A stretch of DNA of 64,000 nt from Hevea brasiliensis (taxonomy: Eukaryota > Streptophyta > Magnoliopsida > Malpighiales > Euphorbiaceae): the NCBI RefSeq assembly GCF_030052815.1, contig NC_079493.1, positions 127,785,894-127,849,893 on the forward strand, written 5' to 3'. The notes under the pieces are model-generated. The model made no database searches. It had not been told where the DNA came from and was given only the letters and a program-made list of their open reading frames with translations. Shown piece by piece: positions 1 to 11,923 of the stretch. A program made the translations under genes and the position numbers. Positions within the stretch are counted from its first letter, which is position 1, and the number at the start of each line of letters is the position of its first letter.

Positions 1-354
1 AATTTTTCAATTCTCCAATTAGAAAACTGTCACGTGTGAAACACAAAACTTTGTTTTCCAATTTTCCTCTAAAACTTTTCTAAAAAACCACCAGTTTTTC
101 ACAGGTGAACATGCCCTTAATAGTTTGGGTTTTCTAGTTAAAAAATATGAGAACCAATTTAAATAGGTTGATTCTAGTTTAAGGCATTGGATAATGGACT
201 CAATCTAAGAACCAAACCTTAAATATAAATAAAACAACTAAAAATTAGTTTAGTGTGAATTTATTTTATATGATTTTAACATGTAATTCTAAGGTTAAAA
301 GCACTCAATTTCTTATATTTAGAGTTCATGGCTCCTAGTTTTAAGGCTAGGTCA
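1..354. other. 3' flank of the MATE gene, nothing else seen
   Basis: AT-rich sequence downstream of the proposed stop codon, with no coding potential or repeat I recognise. It probably includes the 3'UTR and polyadenylation region of the minus-strand gene. Confidence 0.5.
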
Positions 355-430
355 TTAAGAATTATATGCTGATAATGTTAACTCTTTTCTAACGTCAACC
401 TCCAACCACTGAATTGCTCTGCTTACTAGA
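355..430 (-). other. MATE gene probable last coding exon
   Basis: An acceptor at 431-432 (TACAAG) keeps phase with exon 12 and gives about 25 codons including SRAIQWLEV, ending at TAA (355-357). The total CDS is then divisible by three. The C-terminal tail of this family is poorly conserved. An alternative acceptor a few bases downstream (CTAG, ending at 426) would put the tail in another frame and end it at TGA near 395. Confidence 0.5.
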
Positions 431-1205
431 CTTGTATTTAGCACCCATATTATACAAATTCTCATCAACAAATGAACTAGCCATTAATCCACGTAAAGGA
501 TGGACTTTAAGTGTTATGAACAATCTTGGACTTTGCTTATGAAAACAAAGAAACTTCATATTATACTGTTCAATGTACCTGATAAATCCTGCTGCTGTAC
601 GCAAGCCCATAAAGAGAGCCAAGCCCAACCAAACCCCAGGAAGGCCAATAACTGGTGGAGCATAGAGACAAAAGACCTAAGATAGTGCTCCAACCAACAT
701 CTGTGCATCGTTTACAAATGTTATATTGACCAAATATAAGGATGGTCAGGAAAATAAAACAGTTATTGTAAGAAAATGAAGACATTTCAGGTTTCAGCTT
801 ACCATAGAACGTGCTGCATATGGGAAGTCGGAAACACCATAATGAAGACCATCAAAAATAAATGCTAGGGCATTCATAGGTTGACTAACACTAACAAACT
901 GGAACAATTTTAGACCACACCATTAAGAAAAAATGGAGTATTCAGATAAAATATTATACAAAAATTGAAAGAAAAACACTCTTACTAATACTCCCATTCT
1001 GACAATGCTTAATACTTCAGTATCCTTCGTAAACAGGGTGGCAATGGAACCAAAAGAAATACCCAGAATTGCAGCCAAGGAAGCACCAGTGAGCAGACCA
1101 ATCTAGAAAAACAAGCACATCAAGCTGTAAGCAAACTCTAATATTATAGCAATAGATATCCTAGCATGATGGAAATATGAGATCAACTACTTGATAAAAA
1201 GAAGA

Positions 1206-1249
<44 letters not shown>

Positions 1250-4200
1250 GCTACCTTCAACACAAAGTTCGTAACTTCTTTCACATATTTGTAGTTGCCC
1301 TTTGAGAAATAACTCGCAGTCAGAGCCTACAAAATATATAGAATATTGGGCATCAACTAGACACAAATTTATGTGCAGGCATGCAACATACATGACATGA
1401 CAGTGAACCATATAATACAGAGCTTTACTCAACTAGAAACACAGAACTTTCCCGAAAGAGTTTATATTACACGAACCAAATGCATAGATCGAAGATTAGC
1501 ATAAAAATAATTCTTAAGTGTAAGAATATCACTACCGTTTAAAATATTAAAATACCAGTTGAAGTTATATTCATGAGCTTACTTCTTGCTTTAAACAGCA
1601 ATTTTTATTTGATTGATTTAAATTACAAGAAACACATATTTGTCCATCCACGTTCTTAAGGCTTAAATAGAGGAATTAAAAGGGATAATAGATAAGGAAA
1701 AAAATGGCTGCAAGTTACAGTTTTTCGTTGACATTGACAATATAAATTAAATGGAGAGATCTCTGTACCTGACCAGATGCCGCAAGTGCATCTGTAAGAA
1801 GAGATACAGCCAACCATACTTGCATGCATATCTGATGTGCAGCCATGGCTTCAGGACCTTGACGAGCAGCCATTGAAGTCGCTAATGTCATCGTTGTTAA
1901 TACAGCAAGAGTTCTTCCAATAAGAAAACCACCTACAAGATTTCACCAATTGTAAGTGAACAAAATAAGAATACCAAGAATCTCAACAAAACAACATAAC
2001 ATATAGATAGATGAAGAAATGAAATTAGTTAAATGACATAACAAGTGCAATAATCCACCATTCAAATCAATGCAATGCTACAATGCCACAGAATGGCTAT
2101 CATAATGGAATAAGATTGCATGTATTAAGTAGTTCCAGTTTTCTTTTCAGATTAAGGAAAGAACTCACCAGATTTCAAATACACACCAAATTGCAAGGCT
2201 CCCATCTTCGGAGGCAATAATATAACCCTCTTATTTAGATCCCAAATCATTAAGAAGGTGACAATATATCTACAAGAAGAAACTTTTAGCATGATTATTG
2301 AAAATGAAATAAAATAAAATTGCATGAAGAAGGCATCCAATGCATAGAGAACATACTGAGAAATGACAGTGGAAATTGCAGCTCCAATTACACCCAACTT
2401 AAAATAATACATGAGTATGGGAAATAAAAATACGGCTGATAAATTACCCCGGGCTGCACATGGAAGAACTAAATCAATTAGCTGAAACAGAAATACAGCA
2501 AGAAAGTAATCAAAAAATTCGGGGGAAAAAATAGCGCCAGTTATACTAAACCATATACCCAGAGAAGGAGGCAAGGAGGTAGAGCGGGAGGGAGAGCAAC
2601 AAGCAATAAATAAAACCACAAACAATAAAAAAATATTATTTTTCTTAATAAATTTTTTCAGAGCATTAAACAACCAAAGCGCCAAAATCCAACATCAACA
2701 TCTTTCCAATTCAATAACCAAAAAAAAAAAAAAATCTCTTTGGCAATTATTATATGTGAAAAATGGATTCTCTAACATGGTTTGACACATATGGATTAAT
2801 CAGTAAAAAAAAATATGTCTATCAGTATTAACTACTGAAATGATGTTTGATTATAACTAGCTTCACTATGCAATGACTGCATATTTCATGTAAGCAATAA
2901 GTAATTAGTAATCCATCTGTATATTCATAATTCTAGTGTCCAAAAAAGATGGTCTACAACATATAGTCTAAAAATAAATGATACTCATCAACTAATAAGT
3001 TTTAGCTCGATGGTACTAGAGTCATTTCAAGAATTGTGAGATCTTGAAGTCAAGTCCCAATTGGAACCAAAAAAACCATTATAATACTAAAAGAACAACT
3101 AAAAAACTTTGGCACATGCCAAAAGCACAAACACACAAACAGTAAACATAACAATGAGTATGGAATGTGATACAAACATTTGGAAACATTTAATGAGACA
3201 AAACAACAAAAATAATGAAGGTTTTCATGCTTGACTATATACATTCAGAAATTAAACAAGCACTTGCCTAAACAATAAACAGGAGACTTTGTATCCTTGA
3301 AGCCCCGGAAAATGCCTTGAAGAGCTAAAGACACTACAACTGCAGGAGCACCAAGGGCTCTTAGTGAAAGAAATCGTTCTGCAGGTACCCGCATCGGTGA
3401 ATCCTGTTCAGAAAATTATAGCCAGGAAAACCTTTTCCATATGAATCATACATCTCATAAAGTAGGATTTATTGAGAAAGTTGTTTTCATGAGTTGCAGT
3501 ATGACAGGTCTCCCAATCTCCCATTTAAAGCAACTTTCTCCTTTTCTTTTCTTTGTATTATATTGTGTTCATTTATTTTTGGCTTTTGGCATTCAAAGAT
3601 GTAGCTGAATTCAAAAGTTCATACATAATTTCTGAAATTGAGTTTTCAACTAGCTTTTTATAAAGGTAGGCACAAATCTATAGAGGATTGCACAAACTTA
3701 GTATATGCAAAACTCACCAATTTTATGCCCATCAAGTTAAGAAATGGTCCACATCCCAAAGAGAGAGCCACTGCCTCAAAGATGCCAATACCAACAGCTA
3801 ACAATAAGGCTGTGGACACAGAGGATAGTTGCTTTCTTTCAGGCACCTCAGCAGTAGGTTTGCCATTTGTAATGTTTTCCTGAACATTCTGTTCTGCATA
3901 ACAAGCAACTCACTTAAATTTGAAACTGAAAATGCTAGTAATTCATTTTCTTATTTGCAACGAAAACCTATAATAAAAAGGCCACGTTCAAAAAGATGGC
4001 TATCAGACATCAAACACAGGTAGAAGTCTTAGCTAACCCAATGCACCCATGTCAGAAACATATCAGGTACTTGAATGGATATTGTTACTTTTATATGATC
4101 TTCTAAATATAAGGAAAGGCTAAGAAAACAAAAATTAAACACATTAACGTAGGACATAAATATGCTTCTGACACTTCCACACGAATCGAACAACACAGCT

Positions 4201-7200
4201 TTAAATTTACCTGAAGTAGAATATTTTATTTCATTCTTGGCAATGTCTTCAGCAACGAAAGAAGTTGCAACACTAAGAAGAGGAATATTAAACAACTTTG
4301 ATATATTGTTAAATATTGTAATGGAAACACCAGCTGAACCCAGCTCCACAGGACCTACGAAAGCAAGACAGAAGCATATGTATCAAGAACACTCAAACAG
4401 CCTTAACCTATCTGATGAAATCCATATATAATTATATATGAACATAGAAACAAATTAAATAATCGATCCAAACATTAAGCCCTGGCCAAACGCCAGAACT
4501 TATTAACACAGGGTAATTACATTGTTAGTCGCTCAGACTACAGGTTGAGTTCTCATTGATCACTAAACTTTAATTTGTTATACTTTCATCATGCAGCATT
4601 AAATCCTACAATTAGTCACTGACAACGTTATTGGAACACCATTCACATTACTGCAACTCACTGGAAATCCAATGTGGCAGCCTAACCAGCATTTGAATGC
4701 TGAATAGTTGTAGAATAATTAATAACTGACGGGATAAAGAAAGAAATTCGCAAAACTATACAACTATAGGCTAAAAGTGAAGCTTAGTAAGTTGGATTTC
4801 CGTTCAGTTCTGTTAAGATATGTACCATAAATAGCTAGGATATGTGTATCTGTAGTGATTGTGTGAATATATTTAGGTGCTAGAATCGTGGCTATAATTA
4901 CGTATTTAATTAGGATTATATTTCCTATTTAGTTGACCTATACAGATTATAAATTGACATCATTGGCTTGAGGGAATAATCAAGCTCTTCAATCATTCTC
5001 AATATTCTTCTTCTGTTCTATTTTCTCACATGGTATCAGAGCTCTTGGTGGGTTTGATTTGAAATCTGAAACAGAGTCCTCATGGAGAGGAACTTTCCCT
5101 CTTTTTCTGGTCACTTTTTGGGAGTCCGTGGCTGTCACAGCCTAGCCTAGTGGATTACCCAGCCCAAGATCAGCCTCAACCACGCTGGTCCCGTCACCTG
5201 TTTCTCACTTTTTTGTCACTATCTCTTTATACAGTAGGCTTTTCTGACGTATTTCTTAGCAACATTTCAGTGTGCTTCTCTTGCCAACATGTCTGAGATT
5301 GAGGAGTCCTCCAATACAGCCTCCAACTCAGGTTCTGAGATTCTCACACCCATATCCAACACAGGTTCTGAGATTCTCAAACCTATAATTTCTTCCATTA
5401 GTAATTCACCAGCTATTACTACTGTTAAATTAGTAGGAAGTCAAAATTATATGTCTTGGGCTGCATCAGTGGAATTATGATTTATAGGGCAGAGGTATGA
5501 TGACCACTTGGTTAAAAATGCCATAGATATAGCTTTAACAAATAAAGCTAATTGGACTAAGATTTATGCTCAATTATGTAGTCTCTTGTGGCATTCTCTA
5601 AACCCAAAATTACTTAATATTTTTCAGTCTTGTAAAACCTGTTGCAAAGTGTGGACTAAGGCGAAAACCTTATACACAAATGATGTTCAGCGTATTTATA
5701 AGATAGTATCACATATGGTTCATCTGCAACAAAATCAACAAGATATGTCTAGTTATTTGGGATAGGGAGAATCACTGAAAGATGAATTTAATTTTATCAT
5801 GCCATGTACTAATAATATTTCTAAGCAACAGCGGGACAGGTTCTTCACAGTTTTGGCAATGATTGGGCTAAGACCTGACCTTAATTATGTTAGAGACCAG
5901 ATATTAACTAGTCCTATTATTCCCACTCTAGAGGATGTGTCTGCCAGGCTTCTACGCATCTCACTCAATAAGGATAATTTCTCCGAAATTGAATAATCAG
6001 TTTTAGCTGCACAAAGTAAAAACCAACCAAGTCAGGGTACTTATCAGAGAGGCAAGGCTAAAAGGCTCCATTGCACTTATTGTGATAAGAGTAATCACAC
6101 TCGAGACACTTGTTGGGCCCTTCATGGTCGACCACCACGCCCCATTCAGTCAAATAATGTAGGCCAATCAACTGCTCATATGGCTCAATCCGGTGAAAAT
6201 GGTATTCTTCCATTACCTGATGGAAAGGATCAGGTGTCAGATTCTATCCTATTAACTGGAGCTGATTACATGGAGTATTTGCAATATCTAACAGCCAAAC
6301 AACAATCTTCTAGAAGTGCTCATTCTGGTAATTCCTTTACTTGTCTAACACAGTCTTCGCTCACTGGTCCATGGATCCTAGACTCTGGTGCTTCTGATCA
6401 TATATCTGATAACAAAAGTCTTTTATCATCTCTAGTTTCTCCTCCAGTTTTGTCTAAAGTTACTTTGGCTAATGGTTCACAAACTTTAGTTAAGGGCATA
6501 TGAGAAGTAAAAATCTTTTCATCTATTCCTTTAACCACAGTTTTGTTCACTCCAGAATGCCCATATAATTTAATCTCCATTAGTAAATTGACTAAAAATC
6601 CCAATTGTCTGTCATCTTTACAGCTGACTCTGTTGTTGTGCAGGACCGGAGTACGGGGAAGATGATTGGAATAGGATGTGAGTCACAAGGGTTGTACTAT
6701 CTTTCTACTTCAAATTCTCCAATTGCTCTTGCCTCTACCACTTCCGCTGATCTTCTTCACAGTCGTCTGGGTCATCCGAGTCTTGCCAAATTGCAAAAAT
6801 TAGTTCATAGTCTTTCTAGTTTGTTTTCTTTTGAATGTGAGTCCTGTCAACTTGAGAAACAAAGTCATGTTTCCTTTCCCAAGCGAGTCAATAATAGGGT
6901 TAAGTCCATGTTTGAAATTGTCCATTCAGACATTTGAGGTCCAAGTCGAGTCAGTACAGCTTTGGGATTTCATTATTTTGTTACTTTTGTTAATAATTAT
7001 TCTCGTTGCACTTGGTAATTTTTAATGAAGGCTCGTTCTGAATTATTCTCTATATTTCAAAAATTCTCTATTGAAATACGTAATCAATTTGGTATTTCTA
7101 TTAAAATACTTCGTAGTGACAATGCAAAAGAATATTTGTCTACTCTCTTTACTCATTTCTTATCTTCTCAGGGTATTACTCACCAAACTCCATGTGCTTA

Positions 7201-10200
7201 TACCCCTCAACAAAATGGGGTTGCCGAACGAAAGAATCGTTATCTAGTTGAGATTGTCCGCACTTTACTTATTCACCATAATGTTCCTCTTCGTTTTTTG
7301 GAGAGATGTTATTCTTATTGCTTGTTACTTAATTAACCGAATGCCTTCTTCTGTTTTGCAGAATCAGAGTCCTCATTCTATTTTGTTTCCCGACCAAGAT
7401 GCCCATCAATTGTCCCTACGTGTATTTAGTTGTATTTGTTTTGTTCATGATCACAGTCCTGGTAAAGACAAACTTCAGCCCAAATCAATAAAATGTGTCT
7501 TTTTGGGATATTCTAGACTTCAAAAAGGTTACAAATGCTACAATCCACTTACAAATAAATACTTTGTGTCAGCTGATGTGACCTTCTTTGAAACATCTCC
7601 CTATTTTTCCTTCAATACCACATCCAAGGTTTTTATTCCCACTGCCTTACCAGTTCCTACTCTTCCTCCACCACCAATCAGTCCACCACGTATACAGGTC
7701 TACTCACGTCGTCCTCATCCTCCCACTAACACCATTGATGCTCCTTTGCTTGATACATATACAACACCGGCTCCTGGTGACTCTTGCCCTCTTTCATCTT
7801 CACCTATTTCGGTCTCGCCTTCAACAGACGATGCTACTCCTCTCATTGCCATCTGAAAAGGCATTCGTTTGTCTCGAAATCCTCATCCTATTTATAATTT
7901 TATGAGTTATCATCATTTGTCTACTTCCTACTATGCTTTTGTCACCATTTTGTCTAATGTATCTGTACCTAAGACTGTTAGAGAAGCTTTGGAACATCAA
8001 GGATGGTGTAATGCAATGGTTAAAGAGATGACTGCTCTCCATAACAATGACACCTGAGATTTGGTGCCACTACCGAAGGGCAAATCTACTGTTGGCTGTC
8101 AATGGGTTTATACAGTCAAGGTGGGGCCTAATGGCCAGATTGATAAGACTTAAAACTTGCCTTGTTGCAAAGGGCTATACTCAGATCTTTAGCCTCGATT
8201 ACAGTGATACCTTCTCTCCGGTGGCTAAGATTGCCTCGGTTCGCCTTTTTATTTCCTTAGCTGCCATCCATCACTGGCCACTTCATCAACTGGATATCAA
8301 AAATGTCTTTTTACATGGCAAGCTAGCTGAGGAAGTTTATATGGAGCAACCACCAGGGTTTGTTGCTCAGGGGGAGTCTGGTTTGGTGTGTCACCTACAG
8401 CATTCTTTATATGGCTTGAAATAATCTCCGATAGCATGGTTTGGACGGTTTAGTACTGTAGTCCAACAATTTCGAATGTCTCAGAGCGAAGCTGACCATT
8501 CAGTATTTTTCCACCATAATGGCCATGATAAGTGCATTTATCTCGTTGTTTATGTTAATGACATTGTTATTACAGGAAATGATCAAGTTGGGATCTCAAA
8601 ACTCAAACAACACTTGCCCAGTCATTTTCAGACTAAGGATCTTGGGAAGCTAAAGTATTTCCTGGGGATTGAAGTGGCACAATCCAAGACAGGTATCGCC
8701 ATTTCTCAAAGAAAACATGCTTTGGATATACTAACAGAGACGGGCATGTTAGATTGTAGACACGCAGATACTCCTATAGATAAAAATGTCAAACTTGTTC
8801 CTGGACAGGGGGAGCCATTGAAGGATCCTAGTAGATACCGGAGATTGGTTAGAAAACTTAATTATCTTACAATCACACGCCCAGACATCTCATTTGCTGT
8901 ACGTGTGGTCAGTCAGTTCCTTCAAGCACCATGTAGTAGTCATTGGGATGCAGTTATTCGGATACTCAGATATATTAAAGGAGCTCTAGGACAAGGCCTA
9001 TTATATGAAGACAAGGGTCATTAACAGATTATTGGTTACTCAGATGCAGATTGGATAGGTTCTCCTTCAGACAGACGGTCTACTTCAAGATATTGCATTA
9101 TGATTGGAGGTAATTTGATTTCTTAGAAAAGTAAGAAGCAAGATGCGATTGCTAGGTCAAGTGCAGAAGTAGAATATCGAGCTATGGCTTTAGCAACTTG
9201 TGAACTTATATGATTGAAACAACTTCTCCAAGAGTTGAAGTATGGGGGACTTAAACAAATGCAGCTAATCTGTGACAATCAAGCTGCACTTCACATTGCC
9301 TCTAATCCAATGTTTCATGAAAGAACGAAACATAGAGAGGTGGATTATCATTTCATCAGACCAAAAATTGAATCTGGGTGTATTGCCACTAGCTTTGTTA
9401 GCTCAAATGACCAATTAGCAGATATCCTTACAAAATCTCTCAGAGGCTCTCGGATTGAATATATTTGTAACAAGCTTGGAGCATATGATTTGTACACTCC
9501 AGCTTGAGGGGGAGTGTTAAGTTATATACCATAAATAGCTAGGATATGTATATCTGTAGTGATTGTGTGAATATATTTAGGTGCTAGAATCGTGGCTATA
9601 ATTACGTATTTAATTAGGATTGTATTTCCTATTTAGTTGTCCTGCACAGATTATAAATTGACACCATTGGCTTGAGGAAATAATCAAGCTCTTCAATCAT
9701 TCTCAATATTCTTCTTCTGTTCTATTTTCTCACAAGTTCCACACTTCAGTTATGGGATTGAAAGAATCCTGGCAACACTGACTAAATAAATTGTGGATGA
9801 AATTGGAAGAACACATTCAAGTTTAGTAACCAACCTAAACTTAAGCCCTAAATTGTAATTAACAGTGCAATTTACGCTCTTAATTCATTTTGATCAAGCG
9901 TAAACACCAGAGATGATTGTACTGTCTAGATTTGCTTGACTTGAAGCAGAAACAATAAAAGCAACTAATGAAATATACCATAAAATTGACTCCAGAGAAA
10001 TGAAATTGAGTAATCTGCTGAGAAGTTCTTTCTAGGTGCCCAAACTAAAGAAAAAAATAGTAAATGAATAATGACTTCAATAAATGTAATACCAGATTTA
10101 AATTCCGCCACCCATACACCTAAAAGTTCCAATTCCAAAATATATACATAACCTTCTTACAATTTCAATGATGTCTTGCAAATCTCTTAATGAGTACATG

Positions 10201-11905
10201 AAGAACAAGAGGATGCTTGCATGAACTAAAAATAGCAGCCAATTAGTAGGGATGGATGGTAAAAATAAAACCAGTCAAGTATCATGAAAAAAAAAAAATG
10301 AAATTTTCACTTGAAAAAGAAAAAAAAAACACACACACACACACACGCAATTTGCATTATCAACAAACAAATATTAAAGGCAGTGAAAGTCCTTATGTCA
10401 AGACGTTTTTTTCAATATAAATGTAGTATTCAATCAAGATTTCAATATACCGTATCAAGATTTTAAAAATGAATTGGTTTAAATACATTATGAAAATTGA
10501 GTTTTCACTAGCCTAACCCTTCAAAAACTAGTTTGAGCATATTTGGAGCCCAATTTAATAGTTTAAGAACATCATAAACCTAATTTAAAAGAAAAGCACC
10601 AACAAGCAGAAAAGAATTTCAGAACTAGATATTAGAAAACTAGTGATTTCAAAGGTTTGAAATTCAGAGATTTAAAAGAAGATCCAGAAATAATTAAAGA
10701 AAAAATTGAAATCACCAAAAAAAAGTTATGACTGAAAAGCAAGAAGAGATTATTTATATATTTTCATTTCTCATTTATCTAAACCTAAATGATCATACAA
10801 ATTGAATTGGGCTTACTACCCATAGAGTTCCAGACCTAAATATCAAAGTTGCAAGTACAAATTACATGAATAAATCTATTAATAATCAGCAATGAAAATC
10901 TCAAACTGGAAAAATAAAAACAGAAAGAAAATCGGTGATGAAATTACAGAGAGAAATAACCAAATAAGCATCAGAAATAAATGGGAAAAAAAAAACTTGA
11001 AACCTGAGAAAACAAAATAAAGGTAAAAAAAATTACAGAAAGAAATAACCAAATAAGCATCAGAAATAAAAAATAAAAATAAAAAAAACCCTTGAAACCT
11101 GAGAAAACAAAATAAAGGTGGAAAAAATTAGGTAAATACCTAGTCTACCAATATAAGCAGTCTCCATCAACTGTGCTAAGGGATCAATAGCCTGTCCAGC
11201 AACTGCAGGCAGAGAAAGCATTATAAGCTCACGTTTGACATCTGAAGAATGTGATTGATCAATTGGAATCCCAGTTGACTCACTGCAAACAAAATTAAGA
11301 AAAATAAAGAATGTAAGAACAATTATAACAAATGTGCCAATTCCTCTAAACAAAAATGGGAGAAGAAAAATATTTTTATGAAGAAGTACAGTTCTCAGGC
11401 TTCATTTCTTTAGAGAAAAGAAAAAGTTTTTTTAAATTAACAATCTTCTTGTACCATACATATTGTAATATATAACAGCTATAATTGTCTCGTCAGTGTT
11501 ATCATCAAGTTTACACTACCTACAAATAATTTAACATGAGTAAAGATAAGGATTTTGGACTTACAGGTGTTCATCTCTTGAGCTATTGAGGGAATATTCT
11601 TCTTCTAAAATTGATCTTTCTTGCACATTAGTGGATTCCACACCACAACCAGAACGTGACTGATTAAAAGCTATCCCAAATCGTCGCTTTTTTCCACGAG
11701 TCACAAATGGTGAAAAATGATTTCTGTACTCCGCAGACAAGCGACAGTTGGAAGCAACATCTCTACAACCTAATCCTTTGGCAACCTCACTTGGGCATAC
11801 CAAAGAAAACCGTCCCATCCCTTTTGCTACTCCATTCCGTACACTACTTTTCCTAGCCAATCCTCCAGACAGAGTACTAGCACCCAATTGTCTAGTGGTC
11901 ATCAT
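355..11905 (-). CDS. DTX45: MATE-family transporter, DETOXIFICATION 45-like, probably chloroplastic; 13 coding exons with an in-frame stop in exon 12
   Basis: MATE proteins are membrane antiporters that export organic compounds in exchange for cations; this clade is plastid-targeted. Exons in coding order: 11565-11905, 11140-11282, 4211-4354, 3718-3893, 3268-3403, 2357-2453, 2169-2269, 1769-1932, 1255-1326, 986-1102, 803-898, 579-700, 355-430. They total 1785 nt (594 codons plus stop) with matching phases at every junction. Conserved stretches I recognise include [83 protein letters not shown] and [17 protein letters not shown], in family order. All introns are GT-AG except intron 5 (GC donor). 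TAG at 677-679 (codon 537) interrupts the frame, so translation would give about 536 residues without the last helix. A copia element sits in intron 2. The assignment to DTX45 rather than its DTX44/46/EDS5 relatives comes from memory. Family identity is firm; the last exon and whether the product works are uncertain. Confidence 0.88.
579..700 (-). other. MATE gene coding exon 12 carrying a premature TAG
   Basis: Acceptor GCACAG ends at 701 and donor AG|GTACAT lies at 578. Exon 11 ends in phase 0 after the Ser-Met codons, so the frame here is fixed and reads MLVGALS, then TAG (677-679), then [20 protein letters not shown] and [10 protein letters not shown]. Sequence after the stop still matches the family closely, so the stop is a point change and not a wrong exon. 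The Arabidopsis protein, as I recall it, has Ser here. Confidence 0.8.
1212..1250. repeat. (GA)n microsatellite in MATE intron 9
   Basis: GA repeat interrupted by AAA, read as (CT)n on the gene strand. It begins only a few bases after the exon 9 donor (GT at 1253-1254), so its length could affect splice-site context. Confidence 0.95.
4811..5030 (+). repeat. 5' LTR of the copia element
   Basis: Starts TGTTAAG and ends TTCTCACA. It differs from the 3' LTR at about nine of 220 positions by eye (about 96% identity), so the insertion is not recent. Confidence 0.95.
5031..5042 (+). other. Copia primer-binding site
   Basis: TGGTATCAGAGC immediately after the 5' LTR; this is the standard plant copia site complementary to the 3' end of initiator Met tRNA. 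Confidence 0.93.
5289..9507 (+). pseudogene. Degenerate copia gag-pol polyprotein
   Basis: Starts at ATG 5289 and ends at TGA 9505-9507. Gag carries a CCHC knuckle [14 protein letters not shown] (about 6072-6113). Protease has [12 protein letters not shown] (about 6370-6405). Integrase shows the RLGH...CESC zinc region (about 6765-6850), then [15 protein letters not shown] and [13 protein letters not shown] shows the VAKGYTQ block (about 8164) and YVNDIV in place of YVDD. RNase H shows YSDADW (about 9035). The frame is broken by stops at 5478, 5763, 5994, 6501, 6935, 7854, 8053, 8422, 9022 and others, and by at least one frameshift near 7300 in integrase. It cannot make a working polyprotein. 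Sequence outside the lesions is well preserved. Confidence 0.95.
9503..9514 (+). other. Copia polypurine tract
   Basis: GAGGGGGAG-type purine run abutting the 3' LTR, overlapping the stop codon of the polyprotein. Confidence 0.85.
9515..9734 (+). repeat. 3' LTR of the copia element
   Basis: Starts TGTTAAG directly after the purine tract TTGAGGGGGAG and ends TTCTCACA, followed by the target duplication AGTTC. Confidence 0.95.
9740..11139. other. Rest of MATE intron 2
   Basis: AT-rich intron sequence without coding potential. It contains an (AC)n run near 10330-10348, poly-A stretches and the duplication listed next. Confidence 0.7.
10943..11120. repeat. Two-copy tandem duplication of about 89 bp next to MATE exon 2
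   Basis: The block starting ATTACAGA and ending AAAATAAAGGT occurs at about 10943-11031 and again at about 11032-11120, differing mainly in the length of internal A-rich runs. It lies just inside intron 2, downstream of the exon 2 donor on the gene strand. Confidence 0.85.
11140..11282 (-). other. MATE gene coding exon 2
   Basis: Acceptor TTTGCAG at 11283-11289 and donor G|GTATTT at 11139. It encodes the start of the first MatE domain, including [11 protein letters not shown], whose last Gly codon is split with exon 3. Exon 3 now lies about 6.8 kb away because the copia element sits in the intron. Confidence 0.85.
11565..11905 (-). other. MATE gene coding exon 1 with putative plastid transit peptide
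   Basis: The first ATG is at 11905 and a second follows immediately at 11902; either could start translation. The first 40 or so residues are rich in Ser, Arg, Thr and Gly and poor in acidic residues, as in chloroplast transit peptides. The exon ends ...CACCT before GTAAGT (donor at 11564). It leaves two bases of a codon, completed by the T that opens exon 2 at 11282. The exon carries no transmembrane segment, as expected of the soluble N-terminal extension of plastid MATE proteins. Confidence 0.8.
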
Positions 11906-11923
11906 CAGTATTTCTCCCTCACA

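Larger units (their letters stand above)
4811..9734 (+). mobile_element. Ty1-copia LTR retrotransposon, complete in structure but coding-defective
   Basis: A 4924-bp element in intron 2 of the MATE gene, opposite in orientation. Both ends are TG...CA and are flanked by the perfect duplication AGTTC (4806-4810 and 9735-9739). LTRs are 220 bp each. The primer site TGGTATCAGAGC (initiator Met tRNA type) follows the 5' LTR directly, and a purine tract precedes the 3' LTR. Domain order gag, protease, integrase, RT, RNase H identifies copia. The small LTRs and compact length resemble the Ale/Retrofit group (inference). Confidence 0.97.

Noticed and set aside
2152..2685. 177-codon minus-strand frame over the MATE gene
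   Set aside because: It runs through exon 7, intron 6, exon 6 and intron 5. Only the exon parts match the MATE family, so it is intron read-through.
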